This document shows, in pieces, positions 16,222 to 23,983 of a stretch of 64,000 nucleotides of DNA. Position 1 is the stretch's first letter. The number at the start of each line of letters is the position of its first letter. The notes beneath the pieces are model-generated. The model was given only the letters and a program-made list of their open reading frames with translations. It searched no databases and was not told where the DNA came from. Made by a program: the position numbers and the translations under genes. Source of the DNA: an uncultured Oscillibacter sp. (GTDB taxonomy: Bacteria; Bacillota; Clostridia; Oscillospirales; Oscillospiraceae); assembly GCA_910578935.1 (NCBI GenBank), contig CAJTSM010000004.1, positions 1 through 64,000 of the forward strand, written 5' to 3'.

Positions 16222-17522
16222 TCCTCCAGGCCCTCCAGGTAATGGACAAACTGCTGCGCCGTCCGTCCGGAGAACCCCCCGTGCCGGACCTCCCAGGCGT
16301 TGGCCTTCACCAGCAGTTCCTTTTCGTCCATCCGGATGCCCTGCCGCTGGGCCAGGGCCTTGACGATAGCCTGGAACTCCTTGGGGCTGGGGGCGTTGTA
16401 GTTGATGGTCACGCCGAACCGGGCCGCCAGGGACAGCTTTTCCTCCATGGTGTCGGAGCGGTGGATATCCCCGTGGTGCTCCATGTCCTGGCGGTCGTTC
16501 CAGGTTTCCCGAATCAGGTGCCGCCGGTTGGACGTGGCGTAGATCAGCACGTTTTCCGGCCTTGTTTCCACGCCGCCCTCGATGACGGCCTTGAGGAACT
16601 TGTACTCCACCTCGTTTTCCTCGAAAGAGAGGTCGTCAATGAAGATGATGAAACGGTAATTCCGGTTCTTGATCGACCCCAGGATATGGGACAACTCCCC
16701 AAACTGGTGCTTGTAAATCTCGATCATCCGGAGCCCTTGGTCGTAGTACTCGTTGATCAGGGCCTTAACGCTGGTGGATTTTCCGGTGCCCGCGTCTCCG
16801 TAGAGGAGCACGTTGTTGGCGTGCTTCCCCGACAAAAACGCCTCGGTGTTCCGGCGGAGCTCCGCCTTCTGCCGCTCATAGCCCAAGAGATCTTCCAGCC
16901 GCACGCCGTCCACATTGCTGATGGGCAGGAACTCCAGCTCCGCCTTCTCCCGCCGGATGCGGAAGGCCCGGTTCATGGCGAAGACGCCGTATCCGTACTG
17001 CTTGTAATAGTCTGTCACAAGACAGAACATCTCATGCCCGTCCTTTGCCTCCGAGAGGCGTTTCCGGAGAGTCCGCACCTGGGTGCTGACGTCCCGGTTA
17101 TAGGTCCGTTCCCGCTTGGGGATGGCGTGGTAGTTGGTCAGGATGGTGAAACAGTCTGTGAGGAGGTACTGCTCCAGCTCAGAAAAATCATAGTGAAAGA
17201 GCTGGTGGAAGGCGGCAAAGTCATTTTCCGCAAAGTGGTTCACGCTGCCGCCCTCTGTGGCTCCCACCCGTTCGCAGGTCCGGGTGAAGGAGTTGTCGTT
17301 GGTCATGAGGACCCAGGTCAGGTAGCACTGCCAGAGGTTTTCATCGAAGCCGCAGATTGTGGAGAGGTCCAGAATGCGCTTGACCTGCGCATAGGTTCGC
17401 CGGAGCAGGGGCTCTTTCGCGCCGCCGTCCCTACAGTCCTGGACGATCTCCGCCAGGCGGACCAGAATGCTGTCCTCCCCTAAATCGCTGTAGAGCAGGA
17501 GATGGGGTAGAAGTCGGTTCAT
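16218..17522 (-). CDS. DUF815-family AAA+ ATPase
   Basis: 434 residues. Walker A GDAGTGKST is at 242-250 and Walker B FIIFIDD at 291-297, with an Arg-containing 'SNRRHLI' sensor region and a C-terminal helical lid. The roughly 200-residue N-terminal part is the family-specific helical region. DUF815 proteins are RuvB-like single-subunit ATPases of unsettled function. It forms an overlapping pair with the DUF523 gene. Confidence 0.9.
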   Translation of the reverse strand: MNRLLPHLLLYSDLGEDSILVRLAEIVQDCRDGGAKEPLLRRTYAQVKRILDLSTICGFDENLWQCYLTWVLMTNDNSFTRTCERVGATEGGSVNHFAENDFAAFHQLFHYDFSELEQYLLTDCFTILTNYHAIPKRERTYNRDVSTQVRTLRKRLSEAKDGHEMFCLVTDYYKQYGYGVFAMNRAFRIRREKAELEFLPISNVDGVRLEDLLGYERQKAELRRNTEAFLSGKHANNVLLYGDAGTGKSTSVKALINEYYDQGLRMIEIYKHQFGELSHILGSIKNRNYRFIIFIDDLSFEENEVEYKFLKAVIEGGVETRPENVLIYATSNRRHLIRETWNDRQDMEHHGDIHRSDTMEEKLSLAARFGVTINYNAPSPKEFQAIVKALAQRQGIRMDEKELLVKANAWEVRHGGFSGRTAQQFVHYLEGLEE

Positions 17523-17544
17523 GTTGTCAGTCCTTTCCGTTTTG

Positions 17545-17577
17545 AAAAAACCGCCGTCTCCCAGGAGGCGGCGGTTT
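17545..17577 (-). terminator. Terminator of the ilv operon
   Basis: Read on the minus strand, AAACCGCCG / CGGCGGTTT is followed by TTTTTTC, about 80 nt after the ilvC stop. A second nested structure (17591-17599 pairing with 17635-17643, enclosing a GTTCCC/GGGAAC hairpin) lies between ilvC and this terminator. Confidence 0.8.
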
Positions 17578-17654
17578 ATGAGAGGGGGACGGGGCCTGTT
17601 CCCGCTGGGAACACTGCTTAAAAGACAGGCCCCGCCCCGGCCTCTCCGGTTTTT

Positions 17655-18674
17655 TCAGTTGGACGCCGTATCCGGGTCTGTATCGTCGCCCCAGAGCATG
17701 TTTTTCCGCAGTTCCGCGCCCACGGTTTCCATCTGGTGCTGGGCCAGCTGGCGGCGCTTGGCGTTGAAGAAGGTCCGGCCGTTCTTGTTCTCGGCAATCC
17801 ACTTTCCGGCAAACACTCCGTCCTGGATGTCCGTCAGCACGGCCTTCATGTTCTTCTTCGTCTCCTCATAGGGGAGGATCCGGGGACCGGAGACATATTC
17901 GCCGTACTCCGCCGTGTCGGAGATCGAGTAGTTCATCATGGCCACGCCGCCCTTATTGATGAGGTCGATGATGAGTTTCATCTCGTGGATACACTCGAAG
18001 TAGGCGTTCTCCGGGGCGTAGCCCGCCTCCACCAGGGTTTCAAAGCCCATCTTCATCAGCTCCACCACGCCGCCGCAGAGGACGGCCTGCTCGCCGAAGA
18101 GGTCGGTTTCCGTCTCATCCTGGAAGGTGGTTTCCATCACGCCGCCTCTCGCGCCGCCGATGCCCGCGGCATAGGCCAGGGCCAGGTCCAGGGCCTTCCC
18201 CGTGGCGTTTTGCTCCACGGCCACCAGGCAGGGCACGCCCTTGCCGGCAACATAGGTAGACCGGACGGTGTGGCCGGGGCCCTTGGGCGCGATCATGGAA
18301 ACGTCTACCCCGGCAGGAGGCACGATCTGCTTGAAGTGGATGTTGAAACCGTGGGCGAACATCAGCATGTTCCCCGCCTCCAGGTTGGGGGCGATATCCT
18401 TTTTATAGACATCCGCCTGGACCTCGTCGTTCACCAGGATCATGATGATATCGGCCCACTTGGCGGTATCCGCCACGGTCTGGACTTTCAATCCCGCCGC
18501 CTCGGCATTGGACCAGTTCTTGGAGCCCTGGCGCAGGCCCACGCACACGTCGCAGCCGGATTCCTTCAGGTTCAGGGCATGAGCGTGGCCCTGAGAGCCA
18601 TAGCCGATGACGCCGATCTTCTTCCCGTCCAGCTTGCCCAGGTCGCAGTCCTTCTCATAGTACATTCTTGCCAT
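17655..18674 (-). CDS. ilvC: Ketol-acid reductoisomerase (class I)
   Basis: 339 residues from ATG 18674; the AAGGAGG site is 9 nt upstream, whereas it is too close to the ATG at 18680. The N-terminal NADPH Rossmann site is 'GVIGYGSQGHAHALNLK'. 'AHGFNIHF', 'PKGPGHTVR' and the C-terminal knotted domain with Mg ligands ('DLFGEQAVLCGG', 'ECIHEMKLIIDLI') are all present. It converts acetolactate and acetohydroxybutyrate to dihydroxy acids in valine/isoleucine synthesis. It is last in the operon and overlaps ilvN by 20 nt. Confidence 0.97.
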   Translation of the reverse strand: MARMYYEKDCDLGKLDGKKIGVIGYGSQGHAHALNLKESGCDVCVGLRQGSKNWSNAEAAGLKVQTVADTAKWADIIMILVNDEVQADVYKKDIAPNLEAGNMLMFAHGFNIHFKQIVPPAGVDVSMIAPKGPGHTVRSTYVAGKGVPCLVAVEQNATGKALDLALAYAAGIGGARGGVMETTFQDETETDLFGEQAVLCGGVVELMKMGFETLVEAGYAPENAYFECIHEMKLIIDLINKGGVAMMNYSISDTAEYGEYVSGPRILPYEETKKNMKAVLTDIQDGVFAGKWIAENKNGRTFFNAKRRQLAQHQMETVGAELRKNMLWGDDTDPDTASN

Positions 18675-19221
18675 ATTCATATTCCTCCTTCAATTTGCTC
18701 TCGTCATATATTGTGCTCCGCCCTCTCTCGATGGCGATAGTACCGGTTTTCGCAATCTCCAGGATGCCGAAATCCTCCAGCATCTGAATCAGCGCCGCGT
18801 TCTTGCTCTGGGAACCGAAGACCCACACCGTCAAAGACTCCTTGTCCACGTCGATGATGTGACCCCGGAAAATGTTGGTCATCTGGATGATTTCATCCCG
18901 GGTGCCGTGGTCCGCCGCCCGGACCTTGATGAGGGCGATCTCCCGGCGGATACAGGTTTCCTCGTCAAAGATCTTCACCGCCTGGACCCCCAAGAGCCTG
19001 CGGCATTGGGTGGCCAGCTGGTTTGCCACCAGCTCGTCCGCCAGCAGCTCGATGGAGATGCGGGCGGTGTGGGGCCGGTCCGTGGCCCCGGAGACGATGG
19101 ACTCAATATTGTATCCCTTCCGGGAGAAGAGCCGGGCCACCTGACTGAGAATCCCGGGAGTGTCCTCCGTCAGGATGCAGAGGGTGTAGAGCTTCTTCTC
19201 CGTATCCCATTGCTTTCTCAT
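18655..19221 (-). CDS. ilvN: Acetolactate synthase regulatory subunit, extended type
   Basis: 188 residues from ATG 19221, which overlaps the ilvB stop as ATGA. The N-terminal ACT domain is 'YTLCILTEDTPGILSQVARLFSRKGYNIESI' in two parts near residues 10-45, followed by the ALS_ss_C domain. It binds valine and activates the catalytic subunit. It is about 25 residues longer than the other small subunit in this operon (21330-21815) and is coupled to the catalytic gene immediately upstream, so the two large/small pairs are distinct. Confidence 0.93.
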   Translation of the reverse strand: MRKQWDTEKKLYTLCILTEDTPGILSQVARLFSRKGYNIESIVSGATDRPHTARISIELLADELVANQLATQCRRLLGVQAVKIFDEETCIRREIALIKVRAADHGTRDEIIQMTNIFRGHIIDVDKESLTVWVFGSQSKNAALIQMLEDFGILEIAKTGTIAIERGRSTIYDESKLKEEYEYGKNVL

Positions 19222-20936
19222 GACTCTCCTCCTTCGCTCAGCAGGAAATCCGTGATCTCGGACCCGGAGGCCACCATGGGCCGGACCATCTCGTCGATGT
19301 CCAGCATACAGTCGATGACCGCGGGCTCCCAGGTCCCCAGAGCCTCCGCCAGCGCCCTCTCCATGTCCGCCGGAGTTTCCACCCGGAACCCCCGGATTCC
19401 ATATGCCTCCGCCAGCTTCACGAAGTCCGGCCCCCGGTCCAGGGTGGTTTCGGAGTAGCGCCCGCCGTAGATGAGGCTCTGCCACTGGCGGACCATGCCC
19501 AACGTGCCGTTGTTGAAGACCACGGTGATGATGGGCAGGCCGTAGTGCTGGACCGTGGCCAGCTCGTGGCAGTTCATGCGGAAGCACCCGTCCCCGGTGA
19601 TGTGGAAGACCCGCTTGGACCGGTGGGCCGTCTGGGCCCCAATAGCGGCTCCCAGGCCGAAGCCCATGGTGCCGAAGCCGCCGGAGGTCAGCATCTGCCC
19701 GGGATACTGGAAGTGGAGGTATTTGACGGCCCACATCTGGTGCTGGCCCACGTCCGTCGCCACAATGGCGTCCGGCGGCATCTGGATGCGGATGGTTTCC
19801 AGCACCTGCTGGGGGGTCAGGTGGTCGCTGGCCTCCGCCACAGACGGGGCCCGGAGGGGCAGAATGTGGGCCTTCCAGGCGCTGTGGTCGTATTGAGGCA
19901 ACTTTTCGTTCAGCATGGCCAGCACCCGCCGGGCGGAACCGATGATGTGGTGGTCCGTCAGCACGTTCTTGTCGATCTCCGCCCGGTCGATGTCGATCTG
20001 GACGATCTTGGCCTGTTTGGCGAAGGTGGCCGGGTTCAGGGCCACCCGGTCGGAAAAGCGGCAGCCCACGGCGATGAGAAGGTCGCACTCGCCGCAGGCG
20101 GTGTTGGACGCCTTAGACCCGTGCATGCCGATCATGCCGGTGGTCAGAGGGTGGCTGCCGGAGAAACCGCCGCCGCCCATAAGGCTGATGGCAACCGGTG
20201 CGTCCAGCCTCTCGGCAAAGGTCTTAAACTCCTTGTCCGCCCGGCCCAGCACCACGCCGCCGCCGCAGATGACAAAAGGCCGCTCCGCCACGGTGATCAT
20301 ATCCAGGAGAATGTCCACGTCCTCCTGATTCGGCGTGGGCTTTTTCAGCTCATGATCCCGGTTCAGTTCCCGCATGCCGGCGCAGCCCCGGTTCTCCCGC
20401 CAGGGAACGAACTCGTATTCAATCTCCACACTGGGGAAGGTCACGTCCTTCAAAAAGTCGATGAGCACCGGCCCGGGCCGCCCGCTGGCCGCCACGGCGA
20501 AGGCCTGGCGCATGACAGCGGGGATGGTGGCCGCATCCCGGACCAGGAAGGTGGCCTTCGTAATGGGCATGGCAATGCCGGTGATGTCCACCTCCTGGAA
20601 GGCGTCCTTGCCCAGCGTGGCCTCCGTGACATTGCAGGTGAGAAAAACCACCGGAGAGGAATCCAGGTACGCCGTGGCGATGCCGGTGGTCAGGTTGGTG
20701 GCCCCGGGGCCGGAGGTGGCGAAGCACACCCCGACTTTTCCCGTGGACCGGGCGTAGCCGTCCGCCGCGTGGGCCGCCCCCTGCTCGTGGGCGGTCAGTA
20801 CGTGGTGAATCTTGTCTTTATAACGGTACAGCTCATCATAGACGTTCAGGATTGTGCCGCCGGGATAGCCGAAGACGGTGTCCACCTCCTGCTCCAACAG
20901 GCACTCCATGATGGCCGCTGTGGCTCTGATTTTCAT
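19218..20936 (-). CDS. ilvB: Acetolactate (acetohydroxyacid) synthase catalytic subunit 1
   Basis: 572 residues from ATG 20936 (GGAGGAGGAG upstream). TPP enzyme with catalytic Glu in 'TAHEQGAAHAADGYAR', a central FAD/nucleotide domain and TPP motif GDG...NN ('ITGDGCFRMNCHELATVQ', then 'VFNNGTLGMVRQWQ'). It retains the Trp of MVRQWQ that in characterised enzymes favours 2-ketobutyrate, so it can serve isoleucine as well as valine synthesis. It lies within the ilv operon, followed directly by its own small subunit. Confidence 0.95.
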   Translation of the reverse strand: MKIRATAAIMECLLEQEVDTVFGYPGGTILNVYDELYRYKDKIHHVLTAHEQGAAHAADGYARSTGKVGVCFATSGPGATNLTTGIATAYLDSSPVVFLTCNVTEATLGKDAFQEVDITGIAMPITKATFLVRDAATIPAVMRQAFAVAASGRPGPVLIDFLKDVTFPSVEIEYEFVPWRENRGCAGMRELNRDHELKKPTPNQEDVDILLDMITVAERPFVICGGGVVLGRADKEFKTFAERLDAPVAISLMGGGGFSGSHPLTTGMIGMHGSKASNTACGECDLLIAVGCRFSDRVALNPATFAKQAKIVQIDIDRAEIDKNVLTDHHIIGSARRVLAMLNEKLPQYDHSAWKAHILPLRAPSVAEASDHLTPQQVLETIRIQMPPDAIVATDVGQHQMWAVKYLHFQYPGQMLTSGGFGTMGFGLGAAIGAQTAHRSKRVFHITGDGCFRMNCHELATVQHYGLPIITVVFNNGTLGMVRQWQSLIYGGRYSETTLDRGPDFVKLAEAYGIRGFRVETPADMERALAEALGTWEPAVIDCMLDIDEMVRPMVASGSEITDFLLSEGGES

Positions 20937-20961
20937 AGGCGCTCTCTCCTCCTCCGGCGGT

Positions 20962-21306
20962 TTATTTCCATATTTTCGCCGCGCTTTTGTCCTCCGCAAG
21001 GCACAGTTCCCGCAGGGTTTCCAGTTCCTCGGAATGGTCCTCCAGAGGGTCCTCGTACTCCAGGACGGCAGCTACGGAGAACTCGAAACCCGCTTCGCCG
21101 TATTGCTTCCAGAGCTCCTGGAGGCGTTTGTTGGGGTGCAGGCCCCCGGAGAGCTTGGCCCGGATGCTGTTGAACCCGGCCTTCGTGTCCTTGGCGGTTC
21201 CCAAGAAGGCCTCTCCCGTCTCCCTGCACCGCAGAGAGATGACTCCCATCTCCGGGCGGCGGTTTCTCCACTCTTCCGTCAAGGCTTTTTTCTGTACTTT
21301 ATCCAT
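20962..21306 (-). CDS. Degenerate GIY-YIG-like small protein
   Basis: 114 residues. 'MGVISLRCRETGEAFLGTAKD', with the GIY and YIG positions reading GVI and FLG, then 'FNSIRAKLSGGLHPNKRLQ' and 'YGEAGFEFSV', matches a small GIY-YIG-like family common in Clostridia. The changed GIY-YIG residues suggest that it is not an active nuclease. It lies between the two acetolactate synthase modules of the ilv operon, with 23 and 25 nt gaps and no promoter or terminator, so it is co-transcribed. Any role in the pathway is unknown. Confidence 0.7.
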   Translation of the reverse strand: MDKVQKKALTEEWRNRRPEMGVISLRCRETGEAFLGTAKDTKAGFNSIRAKLSGGLHPNKRLQELWKQYGEAGFEFSVAAVLEYEDPLEDHSEELETLRELCLAEDKSAAKIWK

Positions 21307-21329
21307 TGGTACGTTACTCCATATTTTTG

Positions 21330-21815
21330 TTACATTTTTCCCCCACCCTTTTGCAGGGCGATGACTCCGGTCCGGGCCACCTCCAGGATGTTGAAGGGCC
21401 GCATCATATCCTCGAACACGTCCACCCGGTCCGGCGTGTCGGAGATCTCCAGCGTCATGGACGTGGGGGAGATGTCCGCCGCCTTGGCCCCGCAGATGTT
21501 GCAGATCGTCATGATGTGTTCCCGGTTGTTTTTGTTGGCGCTGACCTTGATAATCATTAATTCCCGGCCGATCATGTTTCCCTCGTCCAGGGTGCGGACC
21601 TTGATGACCTCCACCAGCTTGTTCAGCTGCTTTTCCACCTGCTCCACCACGCTGTTTCCGTTATCCACAATAATGGTCATCCGGGAGAGAGAGGGATCGT
21701 CCGTCACCCCCACCGCCAGGGAATCGATGTTGAAGGCCCGGCGGGAGAAGAGGCTGGCCACCCGGTTTAAAACGCCCGCCCGGTTCTCCACCAAAATGGA
21801 AATCGTCTGTTTCAT
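21330..21815 (-). CDS. ilvH: Acetolactate synthase small subunit, short type
   Basis: 161 residues, the usual length. The ACT domain is 'QTISILVENRAGVLNRVASLF', then 'RAFNIDSLAVG', with the C-terminal ALS_ss_C domain. ATG 21815 has AGGAGG 9 nt upstream. It follows the second catalytic subunit by 16 nt and probably partners with it. The ACT domain predicts valine feedback binding. Confidence 0.93.
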   Translation of the reverse strand: MKQTISILVENRAGVLNRVASLFSRRAFNIDSLAVGVTDDPSLSRMTIIVDNGNSVVEQVEKQLNKLVEVIKVRTLDEGNMIGRELMIIKVSANKNNREHIMTICNICGAKAADISPTSMTLEISDTPDRVDVFEDMMRPFNILEVARTGVIALQKGGGKM

Positions 21816-21831
21816 CCTTCCGTCCTCCTGT

Positions 21832-23463
21832 TCAGTCCGTGGTCTTCCAATCGGGGCTTACCTCCACGATGAGGAGGCACGGGCCCTCCGATCCCAGGAA
21901 GCGGTCCAGCGTCTCCTCCACCTTCCCCTCGTCCCGGAGGGTCATGCTGGGGATGCCGTAGGCGGCGGCGACGGCGGCGAAGTCCGGGTCCCCGTCCAGC
22001 CGCACGCCGAAGGGCCCGTGGTAGGGCTCCTTGCCCTGAATCTGGTTCACCAGGCCCAAAACGCCGTTTCGGAAGAGGACGGTTTTCAGGTCAAAGCCCC
22101 CGGCCTTCACGGCGGCCAGCTCGTTCATAGACATCTGGAAAGAGCCGTCGCCGCAGACGGCCACCACCTGCCGCGACCGCTGGGCGGTCTTCACGCCCAC
22201 GGCGCAGGGGATGGCATAGCCCATGGTCCCCAGTCCTCCGCTGGTCAGGAACCGGGCCCCCTTGAGCCGCAGATGCTTGCACGCCCAGATTTGATTCTGC
22301 CCTACGTCCACGCAGACGGCGGCGTCCTCCTTCAAGCGTTCTCCCAGCAGCCGCAGCAGGCGGCCCGGGAAGACGTACCCGTCCTTCGTGGGATAGCCCC
22401 GGCCCAGGTTTGTCCGGCGGAGGTCCTGGAGCATTTCCCGCCACTCGCCGCAGTCCGCCTTGGCCCCCCGCTCCATGAGCTGCCGGAGAATCACCTTGGC
22501 GTTGCCCACCAGAGGCAGGGTGGACTGCATGTTTTTCCCGATTTCGGCGGGGTCCACGTCGATGTGGATGTTGGCCATCCGCTTTTGAATCTCGTCCGGG
22601 GAGACGATGGCCCGGTCCGCCACCCGGGTGCCGATCATAATGAGGAGGTCGGATTTTACCAGGGCCTTGTTGGCCGTGTTGTTTCCGTGGGCCCCGATCA
22701 TGCCCATGTTCAACGGGTGCTCCGTGGGAAGAAGGGAGAGGCCCATCATGGTGGTCACCACCGGGATACCGGTGGCCCCGGCAAACTGCCGCAGCTCCTC
22801 CTCGGCGTGGGCCAGGAACACGCCGCCTCCGGCGCAGATCACCGGCCGCTGGGCCAGACCGATCGCCATGGCTACATTGGCGATCTGCTTGTCGTTGCCC
22901 CGGACGCTGGGGTTGTAGCCCCGGATGCGAACCTCCTCCGGGAAGACCACGTCGGTTACCAGCTGCTCCTGCACGTCCACGGGGATGTCGATGAGCACCG
23001 GGCCGGGCCGGCCCGTGGAGGCGATATGGAACGCCTCCTTCAGCACCACCGGCAGCTGGGCCGCGTCCTTCACCAGATAGCAGTGTTTCGTGAAGGGGGT
23101 CACCGCCCCGGTAATGTCCACCTCTTGAAAGATATCCCGTCCCAGGAGGTTGGAGGGCACCTGCCCCGTGACGGCCACCAGGGGGATGGAGTCCATATAG
23201 GCGGTCGCCACGCCGGTGATGAGGTTCGTGGCTCCCGGGCCGGAAGTGACGATGCACACCCCGGTCTTCCCCGTTACCCGGGCATAGCCGGAGGCCATGT
23301 GCCCGGCATTCTGCTCCGTACGGACCAGAGTGTAGTCGATGTTGGGGTCTTCCCGCAGGGCGTCGGCTATCGGACAGATCGTGGCCCCGGCATAGCCGAA
23401 GACCCGCTCCACGCCCTCCCGAGCCAAACCCTCCATTAAAATCTGCGCGCCTGTCAGTTCCAT
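21832..23463 (-). CDS. Acetolactate synthase-type catalytic subunit 2, divergent
   Basis: 543 residues from ATG 23463 (AAAGGAGCGG upstream). The three TPP-enzyme domains and the catalytic Glu ('VRTEQNAGHMASGYAR') are present. It departs from typical IlvB: GYPGG reads GYAGA, the first Asn of the TPP motif NN is Arg ('LFRNGVLGLV'), and the Trp of MVxQWQ is Ile ('GLVNQIQG'). Loss of that Trp in known enzymes weakens 2-ketobutyrate preference, so I infer a mainly pyruvate-to-acetolactate enzyme. It is the first structural gene after the attenuator. An ilvB-like carboligase of other specificity cannot be excluded. Confidence 0.88.
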   Translation of the reverse strand: MELTGAQILMEGLAREGVERVFGYAGATICPIADALREDPNIDYTLVRTEQNAGHMASGYARVTGKTGVCIVTSGPGATNLITGVATAYMDSIPLVAVTGQVPSNLLGRDIFQEVDITGAVTPFTKHCYLVKDAAQLPVVLKEAFHIASTGRPGPVLIDIPVDVQEQLVTDVVFPEEVRIRGYNPSVRGNDKQIANVAMAIGLAQRPVICAGGGVFLAHAEEELRQFAGATGIPVVTTMMGLSLLPTEHPLNMGMIGAHGNNTANKALVKSDLLIMIGTRVADRAIVSPDEIQKRMANIHIDVDPAEIGKNMQSTLPLVGNAKVILRQLMERGAKADCGEWREMLQDLRRTNLGRGYPTKDGYVFPGRLLRLLGERLKEDAAVCVDVGQNQIWACKHLRLKGARFLTSGGLGTMGYAIPCAVGVKTAQRSRQVVAVCGDGSFQMSMNELAAVKAGGFDLKTVLFRNGVLGLVNQIQGKEPYHGPFGVRLDGDPDFAAVAAAYGIPSMTLRDEGKVEETLDRFLGSEGPCLLIVEVSPDWKTTD

Positions 23464-23491
23464 GCTTAACCGCTCCTTTCGGTATAAACGT

Positions 23492-23526
23492 AAAAAAGCC
23501 CGTGTCCCCTCGTCGGGTCACGGACT
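23492..23526 (-). terminator. Attenuator terminator before the ilv genes
   Basis: On the minus strand GTCCGTGACCC pairs with GGGACACGGGC (one mismatch, one G-U) and is followed by TTTTTT. It lies 29 nt upstream of the first structural gene and 31 nt after the leader-peptide stop. Confidence 0.8.
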
Positions 23527-23557
23527 TGCAAGAGTTCCGGTTTTGGGGACCGGCGGT

Positions 23558-23704
23558 TTACGCTGCTCTTTGGAGGAAACCGCCCGTCACGCCCTTGTTT
23601 CGCGCATGACCAAACGCACTATTCGGTTTCGGCGGCAAAACTACCAGTACCAGAACCAGAATAATGTACAGGCCCAGAATGCTGTTCAGAGCGTGCATCA
23701 TCAT
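23558..23704 (-). CDS. ilv operon leader peptide
   Basis: 48 residues from ATG 23704, the first of three consecutive Met codons, with GGAGGG 8 nt upstream. The middle carries a run of branched-chain residues ('ILGLYIILVLVLVVLPP': 13 of 17 are Ile, Leu or Val), then a basic tail 'NKGVTGGFLQRAA'. This resembles the E. coli ilv leader peptides in layout. Ribosome stalling at Leu/Ile/Val codons when charged tRNA is scarce would favour an antiterminated fold of the following RNA. The product itself need not have a function. Confidence 0.8.
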   Translation of the reverse strand: MMMHALNSILGLYIILVLVLVVLPPKPNSAFGHARNKGVTGGFLQRAA

Positions 23705-23778
23705 AGGGCGTTCCCTCCGCCGCGCAAGGCGGCCCCCGGCGGTTTCCTGGAAAGAGGACTCCGCCTGTCTTGAGTCGT

Positions 23779-23807
23779 TATTATACATGTCCGGCAGGCG
23801 AAGCGCA
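23779..23807 (-). promoter_or_regulatory. Sigma-A promoter of the ilv operon
   Basis: The minus strand reads TTGCGC, 17-bp spacer, perfect TATAAT. It lies about 68 nt upstream of the leader-peptide start. Confidence 0.8.
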
Positions 23808-23939
23808 ACAAAAAAATTGAATCCGCCTTATTTTCTGGACGATTTCACGAATGGGAGAGATTTTTGGGGGCCGCTCTCGTCAAAAATGACAGGAACTTTT
23901 CCAGGATACGGTATCAGACAGCATGACTTTTTTGCAGAC

Positions 23940-23967
23940 AACGCCCGCCGGAAAACCGGCGGGCGTT
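23940..23967 (-). terminator. Hairpin after arcC
   Basis: A 12-bp stem, AACGCCCGCCGG / CCGGCGGGCGTT with AAAA loop, lies 17 nt after the arcC stop. The U-tract is broken, so efficiency is uncertain. Confidence 0.65.
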
Positions 23968-23983
23968 GTTGGTCGGATCTAAC

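Larger units (their letters stand above)
23464..23772 (-). promoter_or_regulatory. ilv operon leader with attenuator
   Basis: From the predicted start (about 23772) to the first gene the leader holds a Leu/Ile/Val-rich leader ORF (23558-23704). A hairpin pairs 23552-23559 with 23576-23583 (GGCGGTTT / AAACCGCC) across the end of that ORF. A CCGG-flanked loop lies at 23537-23553, and a terminator hairpin at 23492-23526. The layout is that of ribosome-mediated transcription attenuation. No T-box signature was found. Confidence 0.75.
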
